This document shows, piece by piece, positions 24,941 to 35,467 of a DNA stretch of 64,000 nucleotides. Position 1 is the stretch's first letter, and each line of letters opens with the position of its first letter. Made by a program: the position numbers and the translations under genes. A model generated the notes under the pieces. That model was not told the DNA's origin and did not search any database. It saw nothing but the letters and a program-made list of their open reading frames with translations. The stretch is from an uncultured Prevotellaceae bacterium. Lineage in GTDB: Bacteria > Bacteroidota > Bacteroidia > Bacteroidales > Bacteroidaceae. The stretch is from assembly GCA_949295905.1 (NCBI GenBank), contig CASFNA010000006.1, positions 1 to 64,000 of the forward strand. Reading direction: 5' to 3'.

Positions 24941-26440
24941 ATGAAAAGATACGTAACAGCTTTGACGATAGCAGGTTCCGACCCCTCCGGCGGAGCAGGG
25001 ATGCAGGCTGACTTGAAGACGTTTTCGGCCCTTGGCGTATATGGCGCTACGGCCATTACGGCCGTAACCGTGCAGAATACGCAGAGCGTGGAGTATGTAC
25101 ACAAGCTGCCGCCGCAGGTGGTTTACGACCAGATAGCCGCCGTAATGGAAGACGTTACGGTGGACGCGGTGAAAATCGGCATGGTTAACGATGCCGAGAC
25201 GCTCGATGCCATAGTGCGCGCGCTGACGGCGTACAGGCCGAAGTTCTTGGTCGTTGACCCTGTGATGGTGTCTACGAGCGGATGCGCCTTGATGCAGCCT
25301 GATGCCTTGGCTATAATGAAAGAACGGCTGCTGCCCATGGCCGACTTGGTTACGCCCAACCTTCCCGAGGCTTGGACTTTGGCCGGTACGGACACGTCGG
25401 TGGACGATGCGGCGCAAGCCATATTGCGGCTTGGTGTTAAGGCGTTGCTCATAAAGGGCGGTCATGCCGAGGGAAAGACGAAGACCGATTACCTATATAT
25501 ATATAAAGGTGAAGGCGTGAAGCGTGTCGAGTTCACGGCGGAGACCATAGATACGCCGAACACTCATGGCACGGGATGCACCCTTTCGTCGGCCATCGCG
25601 GCTTTGCTGGCCCGTGGCAACGGTCTTGAAGACGCCGTGCGGCAGGCCAAGGAGTATCTTACGGAGGCGTTGAAGGCCGGTGCCGGTGTGCATGTAGGGT
25701 GTGGCCACGGGCCCGTGTGCCACTTTTATGCAGATAGGGTTATGAGGTTGTGCGGTTATAAGGTTGTACAGTATGACCGTAAAACCTCAAAACCGCATGA
25801 CCTTAAAACCGCCTCACGCCTGCAATTCATCACCCATTTTACCGATAAATATTCATATTACGACTCGGCGATGATGGCTCTCGAAGGCGGTTGCCGCTGG
25901 CTCCAGCTGCGCATGAAGGATGCCGGCGAGGCCGAAGTCGAGCGCGTGGCGCGGCTCATTCTGCCTGAATGCAGGCGCAGGGGGGCGGTGTTTGTCATCG
26001 ACGACCACGTGGAGTTGGCTCTCCGTGTAGGTGCCGACGGCGTACATTTGGGCAAGAACGACATGCCTGTGGACGAGGCGCGCCGCCTTGCAGGCGATGG
26101 TTTCATCATCGGCGGTACGGCGAATACGTTTGAAGACGTGCGGAGGCTTGCCGCGCAGGGTGCCGATTACATAGGATGCGGCCCGTTCCGCTTCACCACG
26201 ACGAAGAAAAACCTTGCCCCGATGCTTGGTCTTGAGGGCTATAAGCGCATCCTTTCGCAAATGAAGGAATGCGGAATAGGGCTTCCTCTCGTAGCCATCG
26301 GCGGCATAACCAGTGACGACATACCGCAGCTTATGGCCGCAGGAGTGTCGGGTATAGCCCTTAGCGGCAGCGTGTTGCGTGCTGAACAGCCTGTGGAGGA
26401 GATGAGAAAAGTAGTTGAAAAATTAAGAATCAAGGGTTAA
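24941..26440 (+). CDS. thiD-thiE: bifunctional HMP/HMP-P kinase and thiamin-phosphate synthase (ThiD-ThiE fusion)
   Basis: 499 residues from the ATG at 24941. Residues 1-~262 are ThiD ([19 protein letters not shown] at the N-terminus, [12 protein letters not shown] at ~208), which phosphorylates hydroxymethylpyrimidine twice. Residues ~290-499 are ThiE ([47 protein letters not shown]), which joins pyrimidine and thiazole phosphates. The linker, residues ~265-290 (25735-25812), is translated from a GGTTATACGG-type inverted repeat that elsewhere occurs only between genes. The last six residues are encoded by another repeat. Both active-site sets look complete. First gene of the riboswitch-controlled operon. 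Confidence 0.92.
   Translation: MKRYVTALTIAGSDPSGGAGMQADLKTFSALGVYGATAITAVTVQNTQSVEYVHKLPPQVVYDQIAAVMEDVTVDAVKIGMVNDAETLDAIVRALTAYRPKFLVVDPVMVSTSGCALMQPDALAIMKERLLPMADLVTPNLPEAWTLAGTDTSVDDAAQAILRLGVKALLIKGGHAEGKTKTDYLYIYKGEGVKRVEFTAETIDTPNTHGTGCTLSSAIAALLARGNGLEDAVRQAKEYLTEALKAGAGVHVGCGHGPVCHFYADRVMRLCGYKVVQYDRKTSKPHDLKTASRLQFITHFTDKYSYYDSAMMALEGGCRWLQLRMKDAGEAEVERVARLILPECRRRGAVFVIDDHVELALRVGADGVHLGKNDMPVDEARRLAGDGFIIGGTANTFEDVRRLAAQGADYIGCGPFRFTTTKKNLAPMLGLEGYKRILSQMKECGIGLPLVAIGGITSDDIPQLMAAGVSGIALSGSVLRAEQPVEEMRKVVEKLRIKG
25735..25812. repeat. intergenic-type inverted repeat inside the thiDE reading frame
   Basis: AGGGTTATGAGGTTGTGCGG..TTATAAGG on the left and ACCTCAAAACCGCATGACC..TTAAAACCGCC on the right are complementary word arrays of the same vocabulary as the intergenic repeats at 10258-10362 and 49772-49938. 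The frame stays open through both arms and the loop. Confidence 0.8.
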
Positions 26441-26496
26441 GAATTAAGAAAAATACCGTTGCATATTTTCTTAATTCTTAACCCTTGATTCTTAAC
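26423..26496. repeat. long inverted repeat, TTAAGAATTAAG vocabulary
   Basis: Left arm 26423-26455 and right arm 26464-26495 are almost perfectly complementary over about 30 bp with a short loop. The left arm encodes the last residues (KLRIKG) and the stop of thiDE; the right arm ends 15 bp before thiC. Confidence 0.85.
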
Positions 26497-26507
26497 TTAA
26501 AACATAA

Positions 26508-28214
<1,707 letters not shown>

Positions 28215-28279
28215 TCGGCTCATTTGGCACCTTTATTTCTTGGAAATATGAAAATTACCGATTAAATAACAAATAAAAA

Positions 28280-29053
28280 ATGATTGAAAAGAAAGTTTCA
28301 CAGGGTATCATCAGTACCTATTTCGAGAAGTTGGAAAGAAACCTCGACCTCGACGTTGCCATCGTTGGCGGCGGTCCGTCGGGCATTGTTGCGGCCTATT
28401 ACCTGGCTAAGGCTGGGTTGAAGGTGGCCCAGTTCGACCGCAAACTGTCGCCCGGCGGCGGCATGTGGGGCGGCGCAATGATGTTCAACCAGATTGTTGT
28501 TCAGGAAGAAGCAATCGACATTGTAAAAGATTTCGACATCAACTATAAGCCTTATGGCGACGGACTTTACGTCATGGACTCCGTTGAGAGCACATCGGCA
28601 CTGCTCTATAAGGCTGTGCATGAAGGCGCGACAATCTTCAACTGCTACTCTGTTGAGGACGTGGTGTTCAAGAACAACGTTGTAAGCGGCGTTGTCGTAA
28701 ACTGGACTCCGGTGCTCCGCGAAGGTCTGCACGTTGACCCGCTGAACATAATGGCTAAGTGCGTAATCGACGGAACAGGGCACGACAGCGAGATGTGCAA
28801 GACCGTTGCGCGCAAGAACGGCATCCGCTTGGCTACCGATACGGGCGATGTTATCGGCGAACGTTCGCTCGATGTGGTTGCAGGCGAGGAAGAAGTGGTA
28901 AACGGAACGAAGGAAATCTACCCCGGACTTTACGTCTGCGGCATGGCAGCTTCTGCCGTCAGCGGCACACCACGCATGGGACCCATCTTCGGCGGAATGT
29001 TGATGTCAGGCAAGAAGGTTGCCCAGCTCATCATTGAAAGACTGAAAAAATAA
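28280..29053 (+). CDS. sulfide-dependent ADP-thiazole synthase (Thi4 family)
   Basis: 257 residues. N-terminal NAD/FAD-type binding motif VAIVGGGPSGIVAAYYLAKAG (residues ~26-46), then SPGGGMWGGAM (~57-67) and the C-terminal GTPRMGPIFGGMLMSGKK. The position that in yeast Thi4 is the sacrificial Cys205 aligns with His151 here (EGLHVDP), as in archaeal and anaerobe Thi4 proteins that use free sulfide catalytically with Fe(II). The enzyme makes the thiazole precursor from NAD, glycine and sulfide. No thiG, thiH, thiS or thiF lies in the operon, so Thi4 appears to be the thiazole route. Confidence 0.93.
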   Translation: MIEKKVSQGIISTYFEKLERNLDLDVAIVGGGPSGIVAAYYLAKAGLKVAQFDRKLSPGGGMWGGAMMFNQIVVQEEAIDIVKDFDINYKPYGDGLYVMDSVESTSALLYKAVHEGATIFNCYSVEDVVFKNNVVSGVVVNWTPVLREGLHVDPLNIMAKCVIDGTGHDSEMCKTVARKNGIRLATDTGDVIGERSLDVVAGEEEVVNGTKEIYPGLYVCGMAASAVSGTPRMGPIFGGMLMSGKKVAQLIIERLKK

Positions 29054-29055
29054 TA

Positions 29056-29166
29056 TTAAGCACCCACCCCAACCCTCCCGAAGGGAGGGAGTTTAGATTG
29101 CTTTGATGATTATTATAATATAGGTAATCAAGCTCCCTCCCTTTGGGAGGGTTGGGGTGGGTTTCT
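29056..29166. repeat. long inverted repeat, CACCCACCCCAACCCTCCC vocabulary
   Basis: Left arm near 29060-29092 (ACCCACCCCAACCCTCCCGAAGGGAGGG) and right arm near 29132-29162 (CCCTCCCTTTGGGAGGGTTGGGGTGGG) are complementary, and each arm is itself a small hairpin (CCTCCC..GGGAGG). It fills the gap between the Thi4 gene and the next gene. A half copy is at 36570-36593. Confidence 0.8.
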
Positions 29167-29171
29167 ATGCT

Positions 29172-29771
29172 ATGCTTTGGCTTGTAATAACATTCCCTAC
29201 ATTCTTTCCCGGCGAGGCCGCGTTCATCCATCGTTTGTTCGCCTGTGGCGTTGACATTGTTCACCTGCGCAAGCCCGGAGCGACGGCGAACGATTGCGCG
29301 AGGTTGCTTGACGGTTTGACAAGCGACGACCGCCGGCGCATCGTAATACACGACTTTTTCGAACTTGCACAGCCTTACGGCCTGCGCGGAATACACCTCA
29401 ACGCGCGGCGCAGCACCGTGCCTGACGACTACGAGGGGCACGTAAGCCGCTCGTGTCACTCCTTGGAGGAAGTAAAACGATATAAAGACGCTTGCAATTA
29501 TGTCTTTCTTAGCCCGATATTCGACAGCGTTTCAAAACAAGGTTACGCCTCGGCTTTCACGGATGATGCTTTGAAACAAGCGTCAAAAGATGGCATAATA
29601 GATAATAAGGTGGTAGCTCTTGGCGGCGTAACTCCCGACAAAATCAGCTATTTACGGCAGCTCAGCTTTGGCGGTGCGGCCATGCTCGGCTGCGTGAACT
29701 GCCTCGCCACATTGCCTGAAAGCAGGCAAATCGAAGCTTTGGAGGCTTTTAGGCGGAAAATCACAGGTTGA
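29172..29771 (+). CDS. thiamin-phosphate synthase-like protein (ThiE/TenI superfamily)
   Basis: 199 residues from the ATG at 29172; the frame opens earlier at a GTG inside the repeat, which is rejected. TIM-barrel segments DIVHLRKPGA, RIVIHDFFELA, GLRGIHLNARR, FLSPIFDSVSKQGY and VVALGGVTPDK follow the ThiE/TenI pattern. Compared with the ThiE half of the fusion, the GVHLG..D and phosphate-loop residues are altered, as in TenI (thiazole tautomerase). It may therefore tautomerise the thiazole, or be a second ThiE. Last gene of the thiamin operon. Confidence 0.75.
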   Translation: MLWLVITFPTFFPGEAAFIHRLFACGVDIVHLRKPGATANDCARLLDGLTSDDRRRIVIHDFFELAQPYGLRGIHLNARRSTVPDDYEGHVSRSCHSLEEVKRYKDACNYVFLSPIFDSVSKQGYASAFTDDALKQASKDGIIDNKVVALGGVTPDKISYLRQLSFGGAAMLGCVNCLATLPESRQIEALEAFRRKITG

Positions 29772-29915
29772 CGGCTTCACTTTGTTTTTACGGTACTGAA
29801 ACTAATACAAACCGTGTTCTTTCACCATATTCTAACTCTTTTGAATATCGTCTTATCTTATTTTTGCCATTTTCAGATGACGAAACAGTGTTTTCGTAAT
29901 ACAAAGAACCAAATA

Positions 29916-29990
29916 TTTTGAGATTATCAGGCTTTTTAGGTCAAAAGATTTTGAGATATTTGGATATTTAATTGAAAAACATTTTGAGAT
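29916..29990 (+). repeat. three TTTTGAGAT direct repeats at exact 33-bp spacing
   Basis: TTTTGAGAT begins at 29916, 29949 and 29982. The spacing is 33 bp both times, about three helical turns. The AAA ATPase promoter (TATATTTTTG, 30004-30013) and start codon (30044) follow directly, so these look like operator sites. Confidence 0.75.
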
Positions 29991-30043
29991 TAGTCGCAAT
30001 ATTTATATTTTTGCATTGTTAAACAAATGATAATCAAGAGTTT

Positions 30044-31393
30044 ATGGAAAAGGCAAAGGTTATATTCAAGCGTAAGCTGTATGAAAAGATGCTCCAATGG
30101 AAAAACAATGACAACGGGCGGACAGCTATTTTGGTGGAAGGGGCAAGGCGTGTAGGAAAGTCTACTCTTGTTGAAGAGTTTGCAAGACGTGAATACGCCT
30201 CATACATATTGATTGACTTTTCCAAAGCATCAAAAGAGGTAATGGGCCTGTTTGAAGATATATCAGACCTTGATTACCTTTTTCTTAGACTACAGCTATT
30301 GTTTAATGTCAAACTTCACAAGCGCAAGTCGGTAATAATATTTGATGAAGTACAGAAACAGCCGTTGGCGCGCCAGGCCGTAAAGCATCTTGTGGCAGAC
30401 GGACGCTATGATTATATCGAAACCGGTTCGCTTATTTCGATTAGGAAAAATGTAAAAGACATAATAATACCAAGTGAAGAACGTAAGTTTTATCTTCGTC
30501 CACTTGATTATGAGGAGTTTCGTTGGGCTTTAGGTGATACGGCGACAGTTCCGTTGATGCGGTCTGTATTTGAACGGAAAACACCTGTTGGCGATGCCGT
30601 TAACAGGAAACTTTTGCGTGATTTCCGTCTGTATATGCTTGTCGGGGGAATGCCGCAGGCTGTCAGTGCATATCTTGAGACAAACAATTTGGCTGAAGTA
30701 GACATTGTAAAGCGTGACATCATAACATTGTATGAAGATGATTTCCGAAAGATTGATGGCAGTGGCAGGATGTCGATGCTTTACGATGCCGTGCCGTCAG
30801 AGCTTAATAAAAATGCCTCAAGATACCAAGTGTCAAGCGTGATAGGTGGTGGTGTCAGCAAGGCTACTGTCGAACAACTGACCGCCGAGATGAAAGATTC
30901 GATGACGGTAAACGTAGCTTACCATGCCAATGACCCGGGGGTGGGCATGTCTTTAAACCGGGACATAAACCGCTACAAGATGTATGCGGCCGACACCGGG
31001 CTTTTTGTTACTCTTGCATTTAAGGATAAGGATTTCACGGAAAATGTGATATATCAGAAACTTCTTAGTGACAAGCTTGATGCAAACCTTGGGTTTGTAT
31101 ATGAAAACGTAATCGCGCAGACGCTTGTGGCCAATGGCAAGTCGTTGTTTTATTATACATTCCCTACGGAAAAAGGCAATCATCTGTACGAAATAGATTT
31201 CCTTTTGCCGCATGGAAACAAGGTTTGCCCTATCGAGGTGAAGTCGTCTGCGTATAAACGGCACGCTTCATTGGACGCCTTTTGCAGCAAGTATTCAAGT
31301 AGGGTAGGCAGCCGTTATGTGCTTTATACCAAAGACTTGCACAAGGAAGGCAATGTGCTGTATCTGCCGGTTTATATGGCGCAGTTCCTGTAA
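30044..31393 (+). CDS. AAA ATPase with DUF4143/PD-(D/E)XK-like C-terminus
   Basis: 449 residues. Walker A is LVEGARRVGKST (~residues 30-41), Walker B VIIFDEVQKQP (~98-108), then a sensor Ser in YIETGSLIS. The C-terminal third has EIDFLLPHGNKVCPIEVKSS, a nuclease-like EVK core typical of the AAA_14/DUF4143 family. These ATPases occur in many copies in Bacteroidota and have no proven role. Transcription probably starts at TATATTTTTG near 30010, just downstream of three 33-bp-spaced direct repeats. The gene stands alone. Confidence 0.85.
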   Translation: MEKAKVIFKRKLYEKMLQWKNNDNGRTAILVEGARRVGKSTLVEEFARREYASYILIDFSKASKEVMGLFEDISDLDYLFLRLQLLFNVKLHKRKSVIIFDEVQKQPLARQAVKHLVADGRYDYIETGSLISIRKNVKDIIIPSEERKFYLRPLDYEEFRWALGDTATVPLMRSVFERKTPVGDAVNRKLLRDFRLYMLVGGMPQAVSAYLETNNLAEVDIVKRDIITLYEDDFRKIDGSGRMSMLYDAVPSELNKNASRYQVSSVIGGGVSKATVEQLTAEMKDSMTVNVAYHANDPGVGMSLNRDINRYKMYAADTGLFVTLAFKDKDFTENVIYQKLLSDKLDANLGFVYENVIAQTLVANGKSLFYYTFPTEKGNHLYEIDFLLPHGNKVCPIEVKSSAYKRHASLDAFCSKYSSRVGSRYVLYTKDLHKEGNVLYLPVYMAQFL

Positions 31394-31426
31394 AGTTTAA
31401 GTTTGCAGCCCCTTTTGTCAACTATT

Positions 31427-32026
31427 TCATCTCTCCCCGTTGTCAACCGTCTTGATTACCCGGCACGGATTGCCCACGGCCACGCAGTTGTCGGGCACGG
31501 AACGGGTCACTACGCTGCCTGCGCCGATTACGCTGTTGCGCCCTATAGTCACTCCGGGCAGCACTATTACGCCGCCGCCGAGCCATGCGCCGTCGCATAT
31601 TTTCACGGGCTTTGCGTATGTAAGGCAAAACTCGCAGCCGTCCGAACCGTCGTCGGGCAGCATCCGTTCGGCGTAGCGGGTGGAGTGCGTGGCGGTGTAA
31701 ATCTGCACGTTTGAGGCTATGAGCACGTCGTTGCCTATTTCGATGATGTTGTTGTCAACGAAGGTGCAGTTCATGTTGATTATTACGCGGTCGCCTATGA
31801 GTATGTGGCGGCCGTACTCGCAATGGAAGTCAACGTCTATATGCACGCGCCGCCCCACGCGGCCAAACAGTCGGCGCATGATGTCGCGCTTCCTGTCGAT
31901 GTCCGTATAGGGGGTGTCGTTAAGCTCGCGCGTCAGGCGTTTGGCCTTCGCCGCAATCGCGGCTATTTCCGGGTCGCCGCCGAAGAAAGGTTCTCCGGCG
32001 AGGCATTTTTCAAGTTCGGTCTTCAT
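31427..32026 (-). CDS. sugar O-acetyltransferase (LacA/Maa type)
   Basis: 199 residues from the ATG at 32026 (MKTELEKCLAGEPFFGGD). The N-terminal Mac helical segment is followed by left-handed beta-helix hexapeptide repeats (e.g. ILIGDRVIINMNCTFVDNN, IGNDVLIASNVQI, GAWLGGGVIVLPGVTIG, SVIGAGSVV). The catalytic His is in TATHST. Members acetylate maltose, galactosides or glucose using acetyl-CoA as a trimer. The in-frame codons upstream to 32209 run through a repeat half-arm and are rejected. It converges with the AAA ATPase gene. Confidence 0.9.
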   Translation of the reverse strand: MKTELEKCLAGEPFFGGDPEIAAIAAKAKRLTRELNDTPYTDIDRKRDIMRRLFGRVGRRVHIDVDFHCEYGRHILIGDRVIINMNCTFVDNNIIEIGNDVLIASNVQIYTATHSTRYAERMLPDDGSDGCEFCLTYAKPVKICDGAWLGGGVIVLPGVTIGRNSVIGAGSVVTRSVPDNCVAVGNPCRVIKTVDNGER

Positions 32027-32031
32027 GTTTA

Positions 32032-32070
32032 ATTGAGAATGGATGGTTGGGAGTTGAAAATTATGATTAC
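32032..32070. repeat. half copy of AATTATGATTACC-type repeat
   Basis: AATTGAGAATGGATGG..GAAAATTATGATTACC matches one arm of the repeats at 51466, 53578 and 55018, without its partner arm. It lies directly upstream of the acetyltransferase start. Confidence 0.55.
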
Positions 32071-32151
32071 CTGCAAGGCTTTTTGTAATGCAAATATAGC
32101 GAATAATGGGGCAAATTGGCTTCGCGGAATGTTGATTTATGTTAAATTTTC

Positions 32152-32214
32152 GGGGGGGGTAAACGGCGGAAAGTCGTTTTTCGAGTTGCGTATTACGCAT
32201 GATTTTCATACCTT
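32152..32214 (+). promoter_or_regulatory. promoter region of the outer-membrane receptor gene, with a G8 tract
   Basis: Eight Gs at 32152-32159 precede a -7 box (TACCTTTG in CATACCTTTGCGC, near 32207-32214). The transcript would carry the modular repeat at 32268-32368 in its leader. In 32027-32444 I see the half repeat, this promoter and the modular repeat, but no gene. Confidence 0.5.
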
Positions 32215-32267
32215 TGCGCTGCTGAAAACGTGGCGTTCTGGGGTATGGTGATACTGCCGCGTAACCA

Positions 32268-32368
32268 GTTGATAATCAAGGGCTTTGCAAAAGGCCGTCT
32301 TTCAGGCTGCAAAAGGTGGCCTTTTAGCGTGCAATTGACGGCCTTTTGGAAGGCAAAAGACGGTCTGT
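32268..32368. repeat. AAGGCCGTC modular repeat, copy 4
   Basis: Begins with GTTGATAATCAAG (32268-32280), then GCAAAAGGCCGTCTTTCAGG, GCAAAAGGTGGCCTTTTAGC, GCAATTGACGGCCTTTTGG and GCAAAAGACGGTCTG. Confidence 0.75.
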
Positions 32369-32444
32369 GACCGATAAAAACCGGCTCTGCCGTGCAACAT
32401 TTTCACAACAAACTACGTCTATTGGATATAAAACATCACGACAA

Positions 32445-34781
32445 ATGACATATATTAACACGTTTATCAGACTTTCAGCCGTGTGCTGTTGCGCTCTTTT
32501 GGCGCATTCAGTGGCGGCGCAGGTGGTGACGGGGCGCGTCGTTGACGGCGGCGGACAGCCCCTGCCTTACTCCAATGTGGTGGCCCTCTCGCTGCCCGAC
32601 TCGGCCTTCGTCTCCGGCGTTATGACCGCCGACGACGGTACGTTCACCCTCGACACCAAGGGCGAAGGCAGGTTATTAAGGTTCTCTTCGCTCGGTTACA
32701 AGACGGTTTACGCCGACCGCCGCGACAATATGGGCATCGTTCGACTTGAAGCTGTGTCGCAAGTGCTGGGCGAAGTTGTAGTGAAGAGCGACTTGCCAAA
32801 GACGCGCCTGAAGGGCGAGGGCATGATAACGGGCGTGAGCGGAACAATACTTGAGCACGCCGGAACCATCGAGCGGCTGCTCGACCGCATACCCAATGTG
32901 TCAGCCAGGAACGGCGAAATAGAGGTGTTCGGGCGCGGAAAGCCCGAGATGTACATCAACGGGCGCAAGGTGAGGGACAATTCGGAGCTTGACCGTTTGA
33001 GCGCGGACAATATAAAGGATGTGGAGGTAATAACCAACCCCGGCGCACGTTACGATGCCAGCGTGACCTCGGTCATCCGCATAACTACGAAAAAGGCCGT
33101 GGGCGACGGCTTCGGCCTTGACAACCGTTTGTTTGGCGAGCTTAACGATTACGGCTACCTTGTGGGCGAGGACAACCTCAACATGAACTACCGCACGGGC
33201 GGACTTGACGTCGGCGCTACGCTCCGCGCATCGAAATGGGCCAGCCCCGACCCTAAGACTTTGGAGCAGGTTACGCATTTGGAGAATACCTGGCGGCAGC
33301 ACAGCGAGCTTGACCAGGTGTATAAGAACGAAAACCTGTATGCGCGCCTGGCTGTGAGCTATATGTTCAACCAAGACCATTCTGTCGGCATAAGCGCGAG
33401 TTACCGCCGCCAGCCGTGGAACAAGCCAAGCGGCTGGATGAAGTCTACGCTCACACAGGACGGCACGCTTACCGAGCAGCTCCGCAGCGACTACACGGCA
33501 TCCACGCAGGCTACAACGCTTCAGGGCAACGCTTATTACACAGGCAAAATAGGCCAGTGGAACGTCGATTTCAACACCGACTGGATGTACACTAAGTCGG
33601 ATGCGACGATGAACACCGTCGAGGACTACATCGAGGCGGGGCAATCCACGGAGCACAACGACGTTACTACGAACACCGTTCCGCGCAGCAACCTCGTCGC
33701 TTCGAAGCTCGTCTTGACCGCTCCGCTCTTCGGCGGCAGCCTCTCTTTCGGCGGCGAATATTCTTACTCAACGCGTAAGACGGTCTACACAGTGCTGCCC
33801 AAGGGCATCATCGACGACGACCGCAGCCGCACGGAGGAGGGCCTTGCCACGGCGTTCGTGGAGTATGCGCGGCAGTTCGGCCCCGTCTCGGCGCAAGTGG
33901 GACTGCGTTACGAGGACGTGGACTTCGACTATTACGAGGACGGCAAGCGCATAGCGGAGCAGAGCCGGGCGTATGGCGACTGGTTCCCGTCGGTTGCCCT
34001 CTCGGCAACGTTCGGCAAAGTAGGTTTGCAACTCGGCTATTCTGCCGACATACGCCGCCCCTCTTACAACCAGCTTCGCAGCAACATAAACTACGACAAC
34101 CGCTATACCTACGAGGGCGGAAACCCCTTCCTCGTGCCTACGAAGTCGCACAACGTCAACTTCGCGGCCTCGTACAAGTGGCTCATGTTCAGCGTGGGAT
34201 ACTCCCATATCATAGACCCCATCCTCGACCACAGCGAGACTTACAATGACGACCCTGCCGTTGCGCTCTTCCGCCAGGTAAACGGCGAGGCTTACGATAA
34301 GCTATACGCCTCGCTCAACTTGCGCCCCAAGTTCGGCATTTGGCATCCTTCGCTGATGTTGGGAGTGCAGAAGCAGTGGTTCAAGATGGCCGTCTACGGC
34401 CACAATCCGCTTGACAATCCCGTGGCTACGTTCCGCTTTGACAACACCGTTGAGACCAAGCTGTGCGAGATTTCGCTCAACATGCGCTGCAATACGACCG
34501 GTGCCGACGAGAACAACTACATGCGCAAGCCGTCGTTTCGCGCCGACTTGTCGCTCTACAAGTCGTTCTTGAAGGACAAGCTGACGCTCTCGCTCTACGT
34601 CTCCGACCTGTTCAAGACCGACAAGACCAGCGTTGTGACGTACTACGGAACGATGCGCGAGTCAATCTACGAGCCTAAGGCGATGCGCGACATCAACCTT
34701 ACCGTGCGCTATAAGTTCAACACTTCGCGCAGCAAATATAAGGGAACGGGCGCCGGAGCAGGGCAGAAGAGCAGGCTGTAA
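32445..34781 (+). CDS. outer-membrane beta-barrel receptor with carboxypeptidase-regulatory domain
   Basis: 778 residues from the ATG at 32445. Residues 1-~25 are a signal peptide ending AHSVAAQ. Residues ~26-110 form a carboxypeptidase-like regulatory domain (VTGRVVDGGGQPLPYSNVV). A plug-like domain follows (~115-215: IERLLDRIPNVSARNG, MYINGRKV, VITNPGARYDAS), then a long barrel of alternating aromatic strands to the C-terminus. This is the outer-membrane beta-barrel (OMP_b-brl_3) branch of TonB-dependent receptors, without a SusD partner. Substrate unknown. Codons upstream to 32346 lie in the modular repeat. Confidence 0.85.
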   Translation: MTYINTFIRLSAVCCCALLAHSVAAQVVTGRVVDGGGQPLPYSNVVALSLPDSAFVSGVMTADDGTFTLDTKGEGRLLRFSSLGYKTVYADRRDNMGIVRLEAVSQVLGEVVVKSDLPKTRLKGEGMITGVSGTILEHAGTIERLLDRIPNVSARNGEIEVFGRGKPEMYINGRKVRDNSELDRLSADNIKDVEVITNPGARYDASVTSVIRITTKKAVGDGFGLDNRLFGELNDYGYLVGEDNLNMNYRTGGLDVGATLRASKWASPDPKTLEQVTHLENTWRQHSELDQVYKNENLYARLAVSYMFNQDHSVGISASYRRQPWNKPSGWMKSTLTQDGTLTEQLRSDYTASTQATTLQGNAYYTGKIGQWNVDFNTDWMYTKSDATMNTVEDYIEAGQSTEHNDVTTNTVPRSNLVASKLVLTAPLFGGSLSFGGEYSYSTRKTVYTVLPKGIIDDDRSRTEEGLATAFVEYARQFGPVSAQVGLRYEDVDFDYYEDGKRIAEQSRAYGDWFPSVALSATFGKVGLQLGYSADIRRPSYNQLRSNINYDNRYTYEGGNPFLVPTKSHNVNFAASYKWLMFSVGYSHIIDPILDHSETYNDDPAVALFRQVNGEAYDKLYASLNLRPKFGIWHPSLMLGVQKQWFKMAVYGHNPLDNPVATFRFDNTVETKLCEISLNMRCNTTGADENNYMRKPSFRADLSLYKSFLKDKLTLSLYVSDLFKTDKTSVVTYYGTMRESIYEPKAMRDINLTVRYKFNTSRSKYKGTGAGAGQKSRL

Positions 34782-34782
34782 G

Positions 34783-34890
34783 CTAATTAAGAGTTAAGAA
34801 CTTTTGAATTAAGAATTAAGAGTTAAGAATTAAGAAAATATGCTTCGTCGGTAATTTTCTTAATTCTTAACTCTTAATTCTTAATTACTT
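34783..34890. repeat. long inverted repeat, TTAAGAATTAAGAG vocabulary
   Basis: Left arm 34784-34840 has at least five TTAAGA words and right arm 34852-34888 the complement. It occupies the gap between the receptor and Fic genes up to the Fic promoter. Confidence 0.8.
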
Positions 34891-34894
34891 TTCG

Positions 34895-34902
34895 TATTTT
34901 TG
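34895..34902 (+). promoter_or_regulatory. -7 box of the Fic gene, 5 bp before its ATG
   Basis: TATTTTTG at 34895-34902 is so close to the ATG at 34907 that the mRNA would be nearly or fully leaderless if this box is used. Confidence 0.4.
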
Positions 34903-34906
34903 CGTT

Positions 34907-35467
34907 ATGAAAAACAATGGGAAAGACATTGACAGGCAAAGTCTTGAACAGGCGAAAGCCCTGTTTGAGACGGGTGAAATAGACCTTATAGAGGTAGGAA
35001 CGGTCAGGGGGCTGTGCGGCATTCACCGCCGGTTGTTTGGTGGTTTGTATGACTTTGCAGGCAAAATCCGCACATTAAACATCTCCAAAGGCGGCTTCCG
35101 TTTCGCCAACTGCCTGTATCTTGACGCCATTCTGCCAATCATCGAGAAGATGCCTGAAGGCACTTTCGAGGAGATAATAGCCAAATATGTTGAGATGAAC
35201 ATCGCCCATCCGTTCATGGAAGGCAACGGACGGGCCACCCGTATATGGCTTGACATGATGCTGAAACGCAGTCTCGGCCGAGTGGTTGACTGGCAGAAGG
35301 TGGACAAGGACATTTATCTTCGGGCCATGGAACGCAGCCCAATCAACGACCTTGAGCTGCGTATGCTGCTTCAACCGGCGTTGACCGACCGGACAGACGA
35401 CCGCGAAATAATCTTCAAAGGCATAGAACAGTCATATTATTACGAGGGATATTCAAGTGAAAATTAA
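34907..35467 (+). CDS. class III Fic protein (protein AMPylase)
   Basis: 186 residues. The active-site loop is [10 protein letters not shown], with catalytic His101. Near the C-terminus SYYYEGY (Ser176, Glu180, Gly181) matches the inhibitory helix motif (S/T)xxxE(G/N). A C-terminal inhibitory helix in a ~190-residue protein defines class III, as in Neisseria NmFic, where oligomer state controls self-inhibition. Fic enzymes transfer AMP from ATP to Ser/Thr/Tyr of target proteins. No separate antitoxin gene is expected or seen. The final Asn and stop come from a TTAAG-type repeat. Confidence 0.88.
   Translation: MKNNGKDIDRQSLEQAKALFETGEIDLIEVGTVRGLCGIHRRLFGGLYDFAGKIRTLNISKGGFRFANCLYLDAILPIIEKMPEGTFEEIIAKYVEMNIAHPFMEGNGRATRIWLDMMLKRSLGRVVDWQKVDKDIYLRAMERSPINDLELRMLLQPALTDRTDDREIIFKGIEQSYYYEGYSSEN

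Noticed and set aside
29916-29990. CRISPR-like array from three regularly spaced repeats
   Set aside because: The repeat is only 9 bp, there is no spacer diversity of the right size and there are no cas genes.
32152-32159. G8 tract as a phase-variable promoter switch
   Set aside because: It lies about 47 bp before the -7 box, outside the core promoter, so an effect on transcription is less likely than for the C9 tract at 21816; noted only.
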